DNA of 64,000 bases, from the NCBI GenBank assembly GCA_947579665.1, contig OX388352.1:73694113-73758112 (forward strand), in the 5' to 3' direction. Made by a program: the position numbers and the translations under genes. The notes under the pieces were generated by a model. That model was not told where the DNA came from, ran no database searches, and saw only the letters and a program-made list of their open reading frames with translations. Source of the DNA: Sympetrum striolatum. Its lineage: Eukaryota > Arthropoda > Insecta > Odonata > Libellulidae. Shown here in pieces: positions 11,896 to 21,482 of this stretch (position 1 is its first letter; each line of letters begins with the position of its first letter).

Positions 11896-12972
11896 TACGA
11901 GTAAAATGTAGCTTGCATACTGCAAGCAGAATGGTAATACAAATTTCATATCGGCATCATATCGGGAAGGTCCTCAAAAGAAAAAAAAAGGATTGAAATT
12001 ATTCTTAAAATTCGCTGAAATTTCATCGTCTGGCATCGATCCCGGGTCTTACTGGTGAACTTACTATGCAGCACAAAAGAAGATCACCATCTCTAACAAT
12101 GTGTGAAAATTCAAGCAGAAATATTGGCCACAACTGCCTCAAAAGACGTTCTAATTTTCACGAATGTAAATGGCTCTCTGGATTCGAACCAAGGACGATC
12201 TTGGAAATCTAAAACATGATTTTGAAATTTATTTACGATTTCTACCTACATGCCGAATTTCAAGTTTCTATATTGTTGGGAAAGGGTTCAAAATAATTAT
12301 TGAAAATCGGATCAGTTACTGATTGTAGAGACGCCTGGTGTCGAACCCAGGACACATTGACAGCTGTTAATCCACAGTTTGATTTGTATGGACTTGCTCT
12401 TTCTAAGTGCAAAGTTTGAAATCATTATCGTGCCGGGAAGTACCTAAATTTTGTTTCCGTTATCTCCGTAAGAAATGCATTGAGAAGTGCAAATGGTCTT
12501 CTGGGATCGAACCAAGGACCATCAGCGAACATGTAAAATTTTATTATGAAATATATTTATGATATCTATCCACGTGCCGAGTTTCAAGTATCCATGTTAT
12601 CGGGAAAAGATCCAAAAAAAATCTTCAAAATCACCGCAATGCATTTTAAACGGCCGATTTTTGCCCCGACCTAGCATCGAACCCAGGATATTTTCCGTAA
12701 AACTCACTTATGTTTTCAATAGATGATGACCATATATATAGGCTCCTTGAGTTTCGATTCTCTACCTATACGGAAAGTATTTTTTAAAAATTCCCGAAAA
12801 TCAAAGCAATGCATTTAAACGGGAAAAATCGGGACTTTGGGGCCCTCTGGAATCGAACCCATGACACTGAGGTTCAAAATCGCTATTTTTCTGGAGGTTA
12901 TACGTTATGGCCAATATGTCGTAAAAATTTCAAGCCATTGACGCTAGTGGTTTAGCCTGTGACTTTGTATCC
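11896..12972 (-). repeat. Array HOR 11, type A
   Basis: Minus-strand cores at about 12036, 12184, 12340, 12509, 12676 and 12850. The monomer near 12676-12850 carries the tail variant seen in type B copies, so types A and B have recombined. Confidence 0.8.
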
Positions 12973-13114
12973 TCTCTATATATATATATATATATGAATA
13001 TATAAAATATATATATGATATATGAATGAATCCGGAGAAGCACCTCTATCTATTATATATAGATGCTTCTCCGGATTCATTCATATATCATATATATATA
13101 TATATATATATATA
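12973..13114. repeat. Microsatellite block with the 18-nt island as an inverted pair
   Basis: A gaatgaatccggagaagc copy at about 13023-13040 is followed by its reverse complement at about 13064-13081. The spacer between them is ctatctattatatatagat-like, giving an inverted repeat inside (TA)n. Confidence 0.85.
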
Positions 13115-13897
13115 TACGAGTAAAATGTAGCTTGCATACTGCAAGCAGATCGGCAATACTAATTTCATATCGGCATCATATCGAGAATGTCCTCAAAAGA
13201 AAAAAAAAGGATTGAAATTTTTCTTAAAATTCGCTGAAATTTCATCGTCTGGCATTGAACCCGGATCTTACTGGTGAACATACTATGTAGCACAATAGAA
13301 GATCACCATCTCTAACTATGTGTGAAAATTCAAGCAGAAATATTGGCTACAACTGCCTCAAAAGACGCTCTAATGTTCACGAATGTAAATGGCTCTCGGG
13401 ACTCGAACCAAGGACGATCATGGAAATTTAAAAAATGTTTCTGAAAGTTATTAATGATCTCAATCTATATGCTAAATTTCAAGTTTCTATATATTATTGG
13501 GAAAGGTTTCAAGTTACCATGCCATTGGAAAGGGGTCCAAAACAAATCTTAAAAATCGCCACTATGCATTTTAAATGGCAGATTTTTGCATCGACCTAGC
13601 ATCGAACCCAGGTTATTTTCCGTAAAACTCATTTATGTTTTCGATAGATCATGACCATATCTAAAGGCTCCTTGAGTGTTGATTCTCTACCTATCCGGGA
13701 AGTATTTTTTTTAAATTCCCGAAAATCAAAGCAATGCATTTAAACGGGAAAAATCGGGACTTTGGAGCCCCCTGGCATCGAACCCATGACACTGAGGATC
13801 AAAATCGCAATTTTTCTGGTGGTTACACGTTATGGCCAATACGCCGTAAAAATTTCAGCTCAATCACTCTTGTGGTTTAGGCTGTGAGTTTGTATCC
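13115..13897 (-). repeat. Array HOR 12, internally deleted to four monomers
   Basis: Minus-strand cores at about 13254, 13401, 13605 and 13778. A fusion at about 13505 joins two non-adjacent monomers and removes about two units. Confidence 0.8.
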
Positions 13898-13950
13898 TCT
13901 CTATATATATCTATTATATATAGACGTTTCTCCGGATATACCTATATATA
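13898..13950. repeat. Microsatellite block
   Basis: AT-rich, with the variant island gtttctccggatatacc. Confidence 0.7.
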
Positions 13951-15053
13951 TACGAGTAAAATGTTGCTTGCATACTGCAAGCAGATCGGCAATACTAATT
14001 TCATCTCGGCATCATATCGGGACGGTCCTCAAAAGAAAAAAAGATTAAAAATATTCTTAAAATTCGCTGCAATTTAATCGTCTGGCATCGAACCTGGGTA
14101 TTTCTGGTGATACGTCCAATGCAGTACAACAGCAAATCACCACCTCTAACTATGTGTGAAAATTCAAGCAGAAATGTTTGCTTCAACTGCCCTAAAGGAC
14201 GTCCTACTTTTCCCATATATTCCTTATGAGAGAAATTTTTATGTGCTCTGGCATCGAACCCTGGTACAGCATGGTAATATCTAATTTTTTTTCTTAAACC
14301 AAGTCTTAATATACATCTTCTAGCAAAGCAAGATTTACCTATTATTTCGATTAATACATCAAAATAAATAATGAAAACTAACTCAATGCATTTTAAATGG
14401 GGGATATATTTACCATCTGGCCTCGAACCCGGGTCTTTCTGGTAATACTTTCTATGCGGCATTAAAGAAGATCACATCTCTTAACCATGTGTGAAAATTC
14501 AAGCAGAAATTAGGTGTAACTGCCTCAAATGACGTCCTACTTTTCCCTTATAATCCTTATGAGAGAAACGTTTATGTGCTCTGGCATCGAACCAAGGAAC
14601 AGTAAGGTCTTATCAACATTTTTTTCAAAAAACTATGCTTAATATACATCTTCCATATAAGCGAGAGCTTCCTATCATTTCGATAAGTGCATGAAAAAAA
14701 ATAATGAAAATCAACCTCAATGTATTTCAAACGGCCGATTTTTGCATCCACCTAGCATCGAACCCAGGATATTTTCCGTAAAAGTCATTTATGTTTTCGA
14801 TAGATCATGACCATATATATAGGCTCCTTGAGTTTCGATTCATTACCTATCCGGAAAGTATTTTTTTTTAATTCCTGAAAATCAAAGCAATGCATTTAAA
14901 CGGGAAAAATCGGGACTTTGGGGCCCTCTGGAATCGAACCTATGACACTGAGGTTCAAAATCGCAATTTTTCTGGAGGTTATACGTTATGGCCAATACGT
15001 CGTAAAAATTTCAAGTAAATCACGCTTGTGGTTTAGGCTGTGAATTAGTATCC
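13951..15053 (-). repeat. Array HOR 13, type B
   Basis: Minus-strand cores at about 14087, 14255, 14423, 14587, 14758 and 14935. Monomers closely resemble HOR 10, including the variant arm tcgaaccctgg at about 14255. Confidence 0.85.
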
Positions 15054-15079
15054 TATCTATCTATCTATCTATATAGGTA
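15054..15079. repeat. Short (ctat)n block
   Basis: Only (ctat)n. The gaatgaatccgg island is missing. Confidence 0.75.
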
Positions 15080-16028
15080 TACGAGTAAAATGTAGCTTGC
15101 ATACTGCAAGCAGATCGACAACACTAATATCATATCGGCATTATATCGGGACGGTCCTCAAAAGAAAAAAAAAAGATTTAATTTTTTCTTAAAATTCGCT
15201 GAAATGTCATCGTCTGGCATCGAACCCGGGTCTTACTGAAAACCTACTATGAAAAACAATAGAAGATCAAAATCTCTAACTATGTGTGAAAATTCAAGCA
15301 GAAATATTGGCTACAACTGCCTCAAAAGACGCTCTAATGTTCACGATTGTAAATGGCTCTCGGGACTCGAACCAAGGACGATCTTGGAAATTTAAAAAAT
15401 GTTTCTGAAAGTTATTATTGATCTCAATCTATATGCCAAATTTCAAGTTTCTATATTATTGGGAAAGGTTTCAAAATAATTCCTAAAATTCGGATCAACT
15501 TCTGATTGCAGAGACACCTGGTGTCGAACCCAGGATACATTGATAGCTATGAATGCATAGTTTGATTTGTTTAGACTGGTTCTTCCATCATGCTAAGTTT
15601 TAAGTCGATAGCATGCTGGGAAGTACCTTAAACTTGTTTCCGTTATCTCCATAAGAAATGCATTGAGGAATGTAAATGCCCCTCTGGGATTGAACCAAGG
15701 AACATCAGGGAAAACAAAAAAATCGATTATGAAATATATTTATGATATCTAACCCCATACCGAATTTCAAGTTTCCATGCCATGGGGAAAGGGTCCAAAA
15801 AAAATCTTAAATATCGCCGCAATACATTTTAAACGGCAGATTTTTGCATCGACCTAGCATCGAACCCAGGTTATTTTCCGTAAAACTCATTTATGTTTTC
15901 GATAGATCATGACCATATATAAAGGCTCCTAGAGTTTCGATTCTCTACCTATCCGGGAAATATTTTTTTTTTAATTCCCGAAAATCAAAGCAATGCATTT
16001 AAACGGGAAAAATCGGGACTTTGGAGCC
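15080..16028 (-). repeat. Array HOR 14, type A, cut at an inversion point
   Basis: Minus-strand cores at about 15218, 15366, 15522, 15688 and 15859. The sixth monomer breaks at ggactttggagcccc, where it joins the + orientation sequence gactttgaacctcggtg. Confidence 0.85.
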
Positions 16029-17017
16029 CCGACTTTGAACCTCGGTGTCATGGGTTCGATTCCAGAAGGCCCCAAAGTCGCGATTTTCCCCATAAGATTA
16101 CATGGCGGGGATTTTCGAAAATTTTTTTGAGGCACTTCCCGGAAAAGGAGAGATTTGAAATTCAAGAGATCGCTAGATGCCGTGCATATCTAAAGTAAAC
16201 CATAAAGACATCTTCGAATATTATCCTTGGTTCGATACTAGGTCGGGGCAAAAATCGGCCGCTTAAAATGCATTGCGGCGATTTTGAAGATTTTTTTTTT
16301 ATCCTTTCCCGATAACATGGATACGTGAAACTCGGCACGTGGATAGATATCATGAATATATTTCATAATCAAATTTTACATGTACGCTGGTCGTCCTTGG
16401 TTCGATCCCAGGGGGCGATTTGCACTTCTCAATGCATTTCTTACGGAGATAACGGAAACAAAATTAAGGTACTTCCCGGCATGCTATCGACATCAAACTT
16501 TACCAGATACAAGAACAAGTCTTAACAAATCAAACTGTGCATTCACAGCTAACAATATGTCCTGGGTTCGACACCAGGTGTCTCTGAAATCAGAAGTTGA
16601 TCCGATTTTTAGGAATTATTTTGAAACCTTTCCCAATAATATAGAAACTTGAAATTCGGCATATAGATAGAGATCATAAATAACTTTCAGAAACATTTTT
16701 TAGATTTCCAAGATCGTCCTTGGTTCAAATCCAGAGAGCCATTTACATTCGTGAAAATTAGAACGTCTTTTGAGGCAGTTGTAGCCAATATTTCTGCTTG
16801 AATTTTCACACATAGTTAGAGATGGTGATCTTCTGTTGTGCCTCATAGTAAGTTCACCAGAAAGACCCGGGTTCGATGCCAGACACTTAAATTGAAGCGA
16901 ATTCTAAGAATATTTTCAATCGTATTTTTTTTCTTTTGAGGACCGTCCCGATATAATACCTATATGAAATTAGTGTTGTCGATCTGCTTGCAGTATGCAA
17001 GCAACATTTTACTCGTA
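16029..17017 (+). repeat. Array HOR 15, type A, right edge of the array
   Basis: Cores at about 16050, 16212, 16402, 16565, 16724 (GGTTCAA) and 16869. It ends with the hairpin at 16985-17003 and ttttactcgta at 17007-17017, followed by unrelated sequence. The array boundary therefore coincides with the HOR terminus. Confidence 0.85.
16985..17003 (+). other. Terminal hairpin of the array repeat
   Basis: TGCTTGCA-GTA-TGCAAGCA has perfect 8-bp arms and a 3-nt loop. TTTTACTCGTA follows within a few bases and is the last sequence of the array. The same hairpin closes essentially every HOR, though in some copies the arms are 7 bp. Helitron/Helentron 3' ends carry a hairpin a few bases from the terminus; there is no CTRR end here. 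Confidence 0.8.
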
Positions 17018-18141
17018 TCTATTTAAAAACGCTACTTTATCAGCCCGTTTCGCGAAGTGGCAGGTAATCCATTTCCAAAATTCAATTTTCTGATCGAATT
17101 AAGGGGGTGCGTTTACATTAACTCGCGCAAAAATTGATTTGACTCTTCTCTTTTCATAAAGGGTCGTACACAAATTATGTAACGCAAAATTCTTCAATTT
17201 TCGACCCCCCCACTCCCCCCATGTAACAGGACCGTAACCCCCCTCCTCCCCCCATCCACTTCGTTAATTGACGAGAGCTCTATAAAAAATTTTGGGCTTA
17301 TATTCAGCAGAGAAAGATTTTTAGTTCCCAATAATAATTCACTTATTCATAAACAGTTTCAATTTTAAAGGCCTTTCATACATTTCACCTAAATTCGATT
17401 CCATGGCCTGTTGATAATTAGCATAGCACATAACACAGACAGGGCATATTAGACAAGACAAATTAGCATAGCACATAACATACCCGTGCAACCTACCACA
17501 ATCCACTCGCACTCTGACTACTTCCGCTCGACACTCGTGCTCACTTGGATCAGAGCTGCCAACTTTCCCCGGTAAATTGCGCACGAGTTTTACATTCAAA
17601 CTTAAAACATGCAGAAATTTGGTATTTTTTGCAGTTCTAAAACCGTGGCGTAACGCAAACCTTGACTTCTTAATTTGCTTATCAAATTTACTCACCATAA
17701 GTATCTCAATAACTTCTTATTATACCGTAAAAATAATCAGTTCTTTAAAATTGGATTTTTATATGAAAGTAAAATTTTGTTTTCTTCTTGTAATGCTATA
17801 TATCATAACATTGGTCAAGATTATTTTAACAAGTTACTATTTTTCATGTTCAAAAGTTTTGTTCCAGAAAGACTTCCAAGATCTTTTAGAAATATTCAAC
17901 AAAATAAATATGTACAAGAACTGGAGTACCAAGTTTTATTTTTTTGCATTTCAGTAATCAGAATAACTCAAAAAATACTTTCCAACTCCATAGCTCATGT
18001 GTTGTCATCATTGATTGTTTGAGAAATAGTGAGATGACTCCCTGATATGGCTTGGCTCAATTGCATTCCTGAATTAACATGTTTCTCTTGTGTACCACAT
18101 GGATGAAAAAGTGTTTATACTCGTATATGTGCTCATTACAG
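17018..18141. other. Non-coding spacer, likely intronic, with a probable transposon remnant
   Basis: No convincing coding sequence. At about 17155-17250 there is gggtcgtacacaaattatg followed by a C-rich tract with ccccccactcccccc. This combination looks like degraded mobile DNA, but I cannot assign a family. Short open frames at 17339-17957 lack recognisable domains. The last bases before 18142 form the acceptor of the Ig exon. Confidence 0.4.
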
Positions 18142-18330
18142 GTTGAGTGGCTGAAAAATGATGAGCCATTGAAAGTAGATGTTCCAAACAAGTATGAAAT
18201 TGTTGGAAATGGAACAGAGCTGAAGATTCACAACATAGCTTATGCAGACACTGGTGCTTACAAGCCACAAATATTGGAGGAATGACTAGGGACATTTCAT
18301 CTCCGGTTGTGCAAGAAGATCCTACTCCAA
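18142..18330 (+). CDS. FSTL5: FSTL5-like gene, Ig-domain exon, frameshifted as presented
   Basis: First recognisable exon in the window of a follistatin-related 5 type gene, which in other animals encodes a secreted protein with Kazal, EF-hand and two Ig domains plus a C-terminal propeller-like region. The acceptor is cattacag|gttgag and the donor ccaa|gtaagaac. The frame opens VEWLKNDEPLKVDVPNKYE, and YADTGAY marks the Ig F strand. The Cys expected right after GAY is absent. The frame then breaks at about 18262-18266 and is regained as TNIGGMTRDISS one frame over. A net 1- or 4-nt deletion would explain both. The following exons are intact, so a sequencing or assembly error, or a segregating lesion, is as likely as a pseudogene. 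Upstream exons lie outside the window or are unrecognised. Confidence 0.75.
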
Positions 18331-19009
18331 GTAAGAACTTAATTAGTTATTCACTACCTTTACTTTATAGTTTGTATAAGGATATGAATTTCAGCAATAA
18401 ATGAACAGCAATCAGGCATGAAGATATTAGAAGATCTATTAAATAATGAATGAGTCAACAGCAAGGCAAATTCTACATAAGACAACTGTACTACTGTGCC
18501 AAAGTTCATTTGGTAGAATGGGAGTCTTATTATCATTCGAAACACAAATTATTGGGAATAATATCAACTAATAATATTATCATATCTGCAATAAGTAGAA
18601 TATGATACAATATTTTTCTCCTCAGGATAATATACTCACAAATCATCATAGGAATATGAGCTATTTTTGGGCTTAGTGTTTAATCAAACATTAAAAGCCA
18701 ATCTTCAATATCAAATCTCAAGAGCTCAACAGCCAAATAATGTTTGGCAAGGAGTTCACTGAGGAATAATTAAAATGTGTAACTCATGGTCAGTGAGTTG
18801 GTCAGTTTGGTCATCACTTCCATATTCACCTATTGGTTTTTCAAGATTGATATAGATCTGCAACCTATAGATTAGGTGGCTCAACCAATTTAATTCATTT
18901 ACTCCATGGTCCCGACTTACCAAATGTGAATTCATCTACTTGGTCTTCTGGGTGACCAAAAACAGAGGTGATGAAAAAATAAAGCTGAGGGAAACGTTAA
19001 ACAACATAT
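18331..19009. other. Intron of the FSTL5-like gene, AT-rich
   Basis: Starts with the donor gtaagaac. I see no repeat family or coding signal here. Confidence 0.5.
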
Positions 19010-19495
19010 ATTTGAAATGTATATATGATCTCTATTCAAATATCGGGATCAAAGTTTCCATGTTATTGGGAAGAGATTTTTAAAAATTCTTAAAAATTGT
19101 GACAACGCATTTGGAATAGGACAAAATTTGCCCTGACCTAGAGTCGAACCAAGGATAATTTTCAAAGATATCTTTGTGATTTTCGTCGAATATGCACGGC
19201 TTTCGGTGATCCCTCGAATTTCAACTTTCTAATTTGCAGGGAAGTGCATGAAAAATATTTTCGAAAATCCTCATAATGCAACTTTATAGAAAAAAATCGG
19301 GACTTCGTGGGCCTACTGGCATCGAACCTATGACACTGAGGTTCAAAGTCGCTTTTTTTCTGGTGGTTACACTCTATGGCCAGTACATAAAAATTTCAAG
19401 TCAGTGACACTTGCAGATCATGGTTAGAATTTTGATCCCCTATGAATGAATGTAGAGGTATATCCGGAGAAACGTCTATATATAATAGACTAGCT
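19010..19495 (-). repeat. Dispersed partial copy of the array repeat
   Basis: Two to three diverged monomers in - orientation: cores at about 19143 (gtcgaaccaagg) and about 19323 (atcgaacctatg), the monomer junction gggaagtgcatg, and gatcccctatgaatgaatg leading to a ccggagaaacgtc island variant. More diverged than copies within the array, so an older dispersed insertion. Confidence 0.75.
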
Positions 19496-19732
19496 AAACA
19501 CTGCCACGCTTCGCTGTGGCTTACAATTAGCCAAATGTGAAATGAATTGGAAAGTAAATAAAGGTATTCTAGCAAATATAGATTCAACTAGAAAACACAC
19601 AATTATATTCAATGCCTGCCTGCTCTTCTTCTTCTAGATTCAACTCGTAAAACGCATATTATTGCCGGCGAAAACAGACGACAATCAAGTGGAAAATAAA
19701 GAAGCGAATTGAATTCAACAATCAAAATCAAA
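19496..19732. repeat. Left flank of the Copia insertion, probable older repeat
   Basis: Begins tagctaaacactgccacgc with a cttcgctgtggc stretch. It looks like mobile-element sequence cut by the Copia element. No coding potential seen and the family is not identified. Confidence 0.35.
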
Positions 19733-19737
19733 GTAAC

Positions 19738-19960
19738 TGTTGGTAACAAGATGTTATTGTTACTTATAATCTAGCTACACACACTTTAGTGTATTACTTG
19801 TAAGTTGGTATGACTGTGATATTCATACGTTGGCAGCAGTGTAGTATTCGATGTTCATTTTGTACTGTCCATGCTTTCTTACTTCCTAATTAAACAGTGT
19901 TGTGTTCACATGTGCTTCTTGATTCCTTTCAATATCCATCATAATCTGCGCTTTCCAACA
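19738..19960 (+). repeat. Copia 5' LTR
   Basis: 223 bp, TG...CA ends, no difference by eye from the 3' copy. It should hold the element's promoter and polyadenylation signal. Confidence 0.95.
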
Positions 19961-19974
19961 GGTTATGGGCCCAG
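19961..19974 (+). other. Copia primer-binding site, initiator Met tRNA anticodon region
   Basis: ggttatgggcccag directly abuts the LTR. It is complementary to the anticodon stem-loop of eukaryotic initiator Met tRNA (CTGGGCCCATAACC). This matches the half-tRNA priming known for Drosophila copia, where the primer is an internally cleaved tRNA rather than its 3' end. Confidence 0.85.
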
Positions 19975-20178
19975 GAACTAAGAGAATCTTTAGATAATGC
20001 TGAACGCAACGGAGAGTTATTGAACAAATTACAAATATTTTGTTCAATTACGAGTTTAGAGTGGTTTTCGGCAAGGCATTGAGTCGGTGATAAGGTATAA
20101 CCACGTGATCGGAAGTCGCAATTTTTTCATTAAATTCAGTTGTAAGTTTGTGAGTAGATTTTCTTTTGGTGTACTACG

Positions 20179-21482
20179 ATGGCAGACAGATTGTTAAATT
20201 TGGAGAGGTTAAACGGGAGCTCCAACTTTTCGACTTGGAAATTTGCCATGGAGATGTATCTGCGGCATGAGAGACTATGGACCGCGGTAAAGCCAAAGAG
20301 GAACGAAGATGGAACGTTTGAGCCGGTGAGCGAGGAGATGGATGAGGAGCGAGAACGAAGATAAATTTAACACTACATCCGTCCTGTTATGTTCATGTAA
20401 GGAGCTGCAGCACCGCCAAGACTACGTGGGACAGTTTGGTGAGGGCATTCGAGGATACGGGACTGATGAGACGCCTGGGTTTGCTTAGGGACTTATTTAA
20501 AGTAAAAGCTGACCGTTATTCATCGATGGAGGAATACGTTAACGAGGTAATGTCGTTAAACCTCCAATTGGATTAAAGACATTGGATATCCCCTGGACGA
20601 TGAATTTTTGGCAGTTATTCTTTTAAGTGGTTTGTCATGCAGCTATGATCCATTGATGATGACTCTGGAATCTAGCAATGTGAAATTGACAAGTGATCTA
20701 GTAAAAAACAGACTCCTACATGAAAACTCGTGGCGAGCTAGTAACCTTATGGGTGAAGCGGCCTTATATAGTCGGAATGGTGGGTACCAAAATAAGGGTG
20801 GATATCAAAATAAGAAGAAATCGGAGCAAAAGTGTTTCCAATTTCGTTGTTTTAGATGCCACGAGATAGGTCATAAATCTGCCAATTGCCCGATGAAAGT
20901 AAATAAGGATGCTAACGAGGCACAAGCATCAAGAAATGGCGCGTGTTCGAATTGGAGAAAGGAAAATTCTTCTGAGAGGACAGGACTTGGCGTCTGGAAC
21001 ATGTTCTCAGCCATGGCGGTGAGAGTGGAACCACGAGCATGGCTTTCAGATTCTGGAGCGACGGCCACGATGACACCTCATTTGGACTGGGTACAGAATC
21101 GGATCAGTTCACCCCCTGCTGAAGTCACAGTTGCCAATGGTGGTAAAACTGAAACTGGTGACGTCAGGGAGGTTAAAATAAAGTTGGCGAGTATAAAAAG
21201 TTAGCAAATGTGGTGCATGTCCCTGAACTTTCTGCAAATCTTGTTTCTATAAGCAGCGTAACGTCCAATGGTCTTATTTGGGTGTTTGGGGCTGATGGTG
21301 CTCATATGTACCACGAAAAAGATTTCGAGGTGAAAGGGGATATCCTGGCTACTGCAACTCAGAGGGAAGGACTATACCATCTTGATGTGGAGGATTATGT
21401 CATCCCTGAGCAAACTGAATGGTTCTTATTGGGCAGAAGCAGTAAATACTGTAGTTTACCTGAAAAATCGGTCTCCTACTAA
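20179..21482 (+). pseudogene. Copia gag/protease region, broken
   Basis: Starts with an ATG at 20179 and a typical Copia gag beginning (LERLNGSSNFSTWKFAMEMY). A TAA stop follows at 20362. Gag homology continues in another frame (SSMEEYVNEVMSLNLQLD) to a stop at 20574-20576. It resumes in a third frame through a CCHC knuckle (CFRCHEIGHKSANC, about 20850-20895) and the protease motif DSGA (about 21050). A further shift near 21190-21205 leads into VHVPELSANLVSIS. There are at least three lesions besides the integrase deletion, so no functional Gag is expected. Confidence 0.85.

Larger units (their letters stand above)
1..17017. repeat. 17-kb higher-order tandem repeat array with a B-box-like palindrome in each monomer
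   Basis: The whole stretch is built from diverged monomers of roughly 148-176 bp. Each monomer has a junction resembling ACTTGAAATTCGGC, an AT-rich part, an 18-bp core of the form CCTGG-GTTCGANN-CCAGG, a T-rich tract near GATTTTTAGGAATT, and an end resembling CTTTCCCGATAACATGG. Groups of six monomers (eight once) end in the hairpin TGCTTGCA-GTA-TGCAAGCA, then TTTTACTCGTA, then a TATA/GATA microsatellite block. I count on the order of 90 cores over both strands. Orientation is + for 1 to about 5019, - for about 5020-16028, and + for 16029-17017. The left end runs out of the window; the right end is sharp at TTTTACTCGTA. No long open frame crosses it. Shorter pieces of the family occur at 19010-19495 and 30385-30786. 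The family name is unknown to me; a Helentron-derived satellite is an inference. Confidence 0.9.

Noticed and set aside
1..17017. Open frames of 60-153 codons across the array, many sharing peptides such as GPSGIEPMT
   Set aside because: They arise because the same repeat is read in the same frame in many monomers. They start and stop at monomer junctions and have no domains or gene structure.
1..17017. A tRNA gene cluster, suggested by the many GGTTCGANNCC motifs
   Set aside because: No A box at a constant distance, no acceptor stems, and the arms form an 8-nt loop unlike a tRNA T arm.
1..17017. A CRISPR array, because a short motif recurs at regular spacing
   Set aside because: The spacing is 148-176 bp, the intervening DNA is itself repeated, and the window is eukaryotic with introns and LTR retrotransposons.
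17339..18022. Overlapping 115-126-codon frames on both strands
   Set aside because: AT-rich composition, no recognisable domain, mutually overlapping, and located in what looks like intron.
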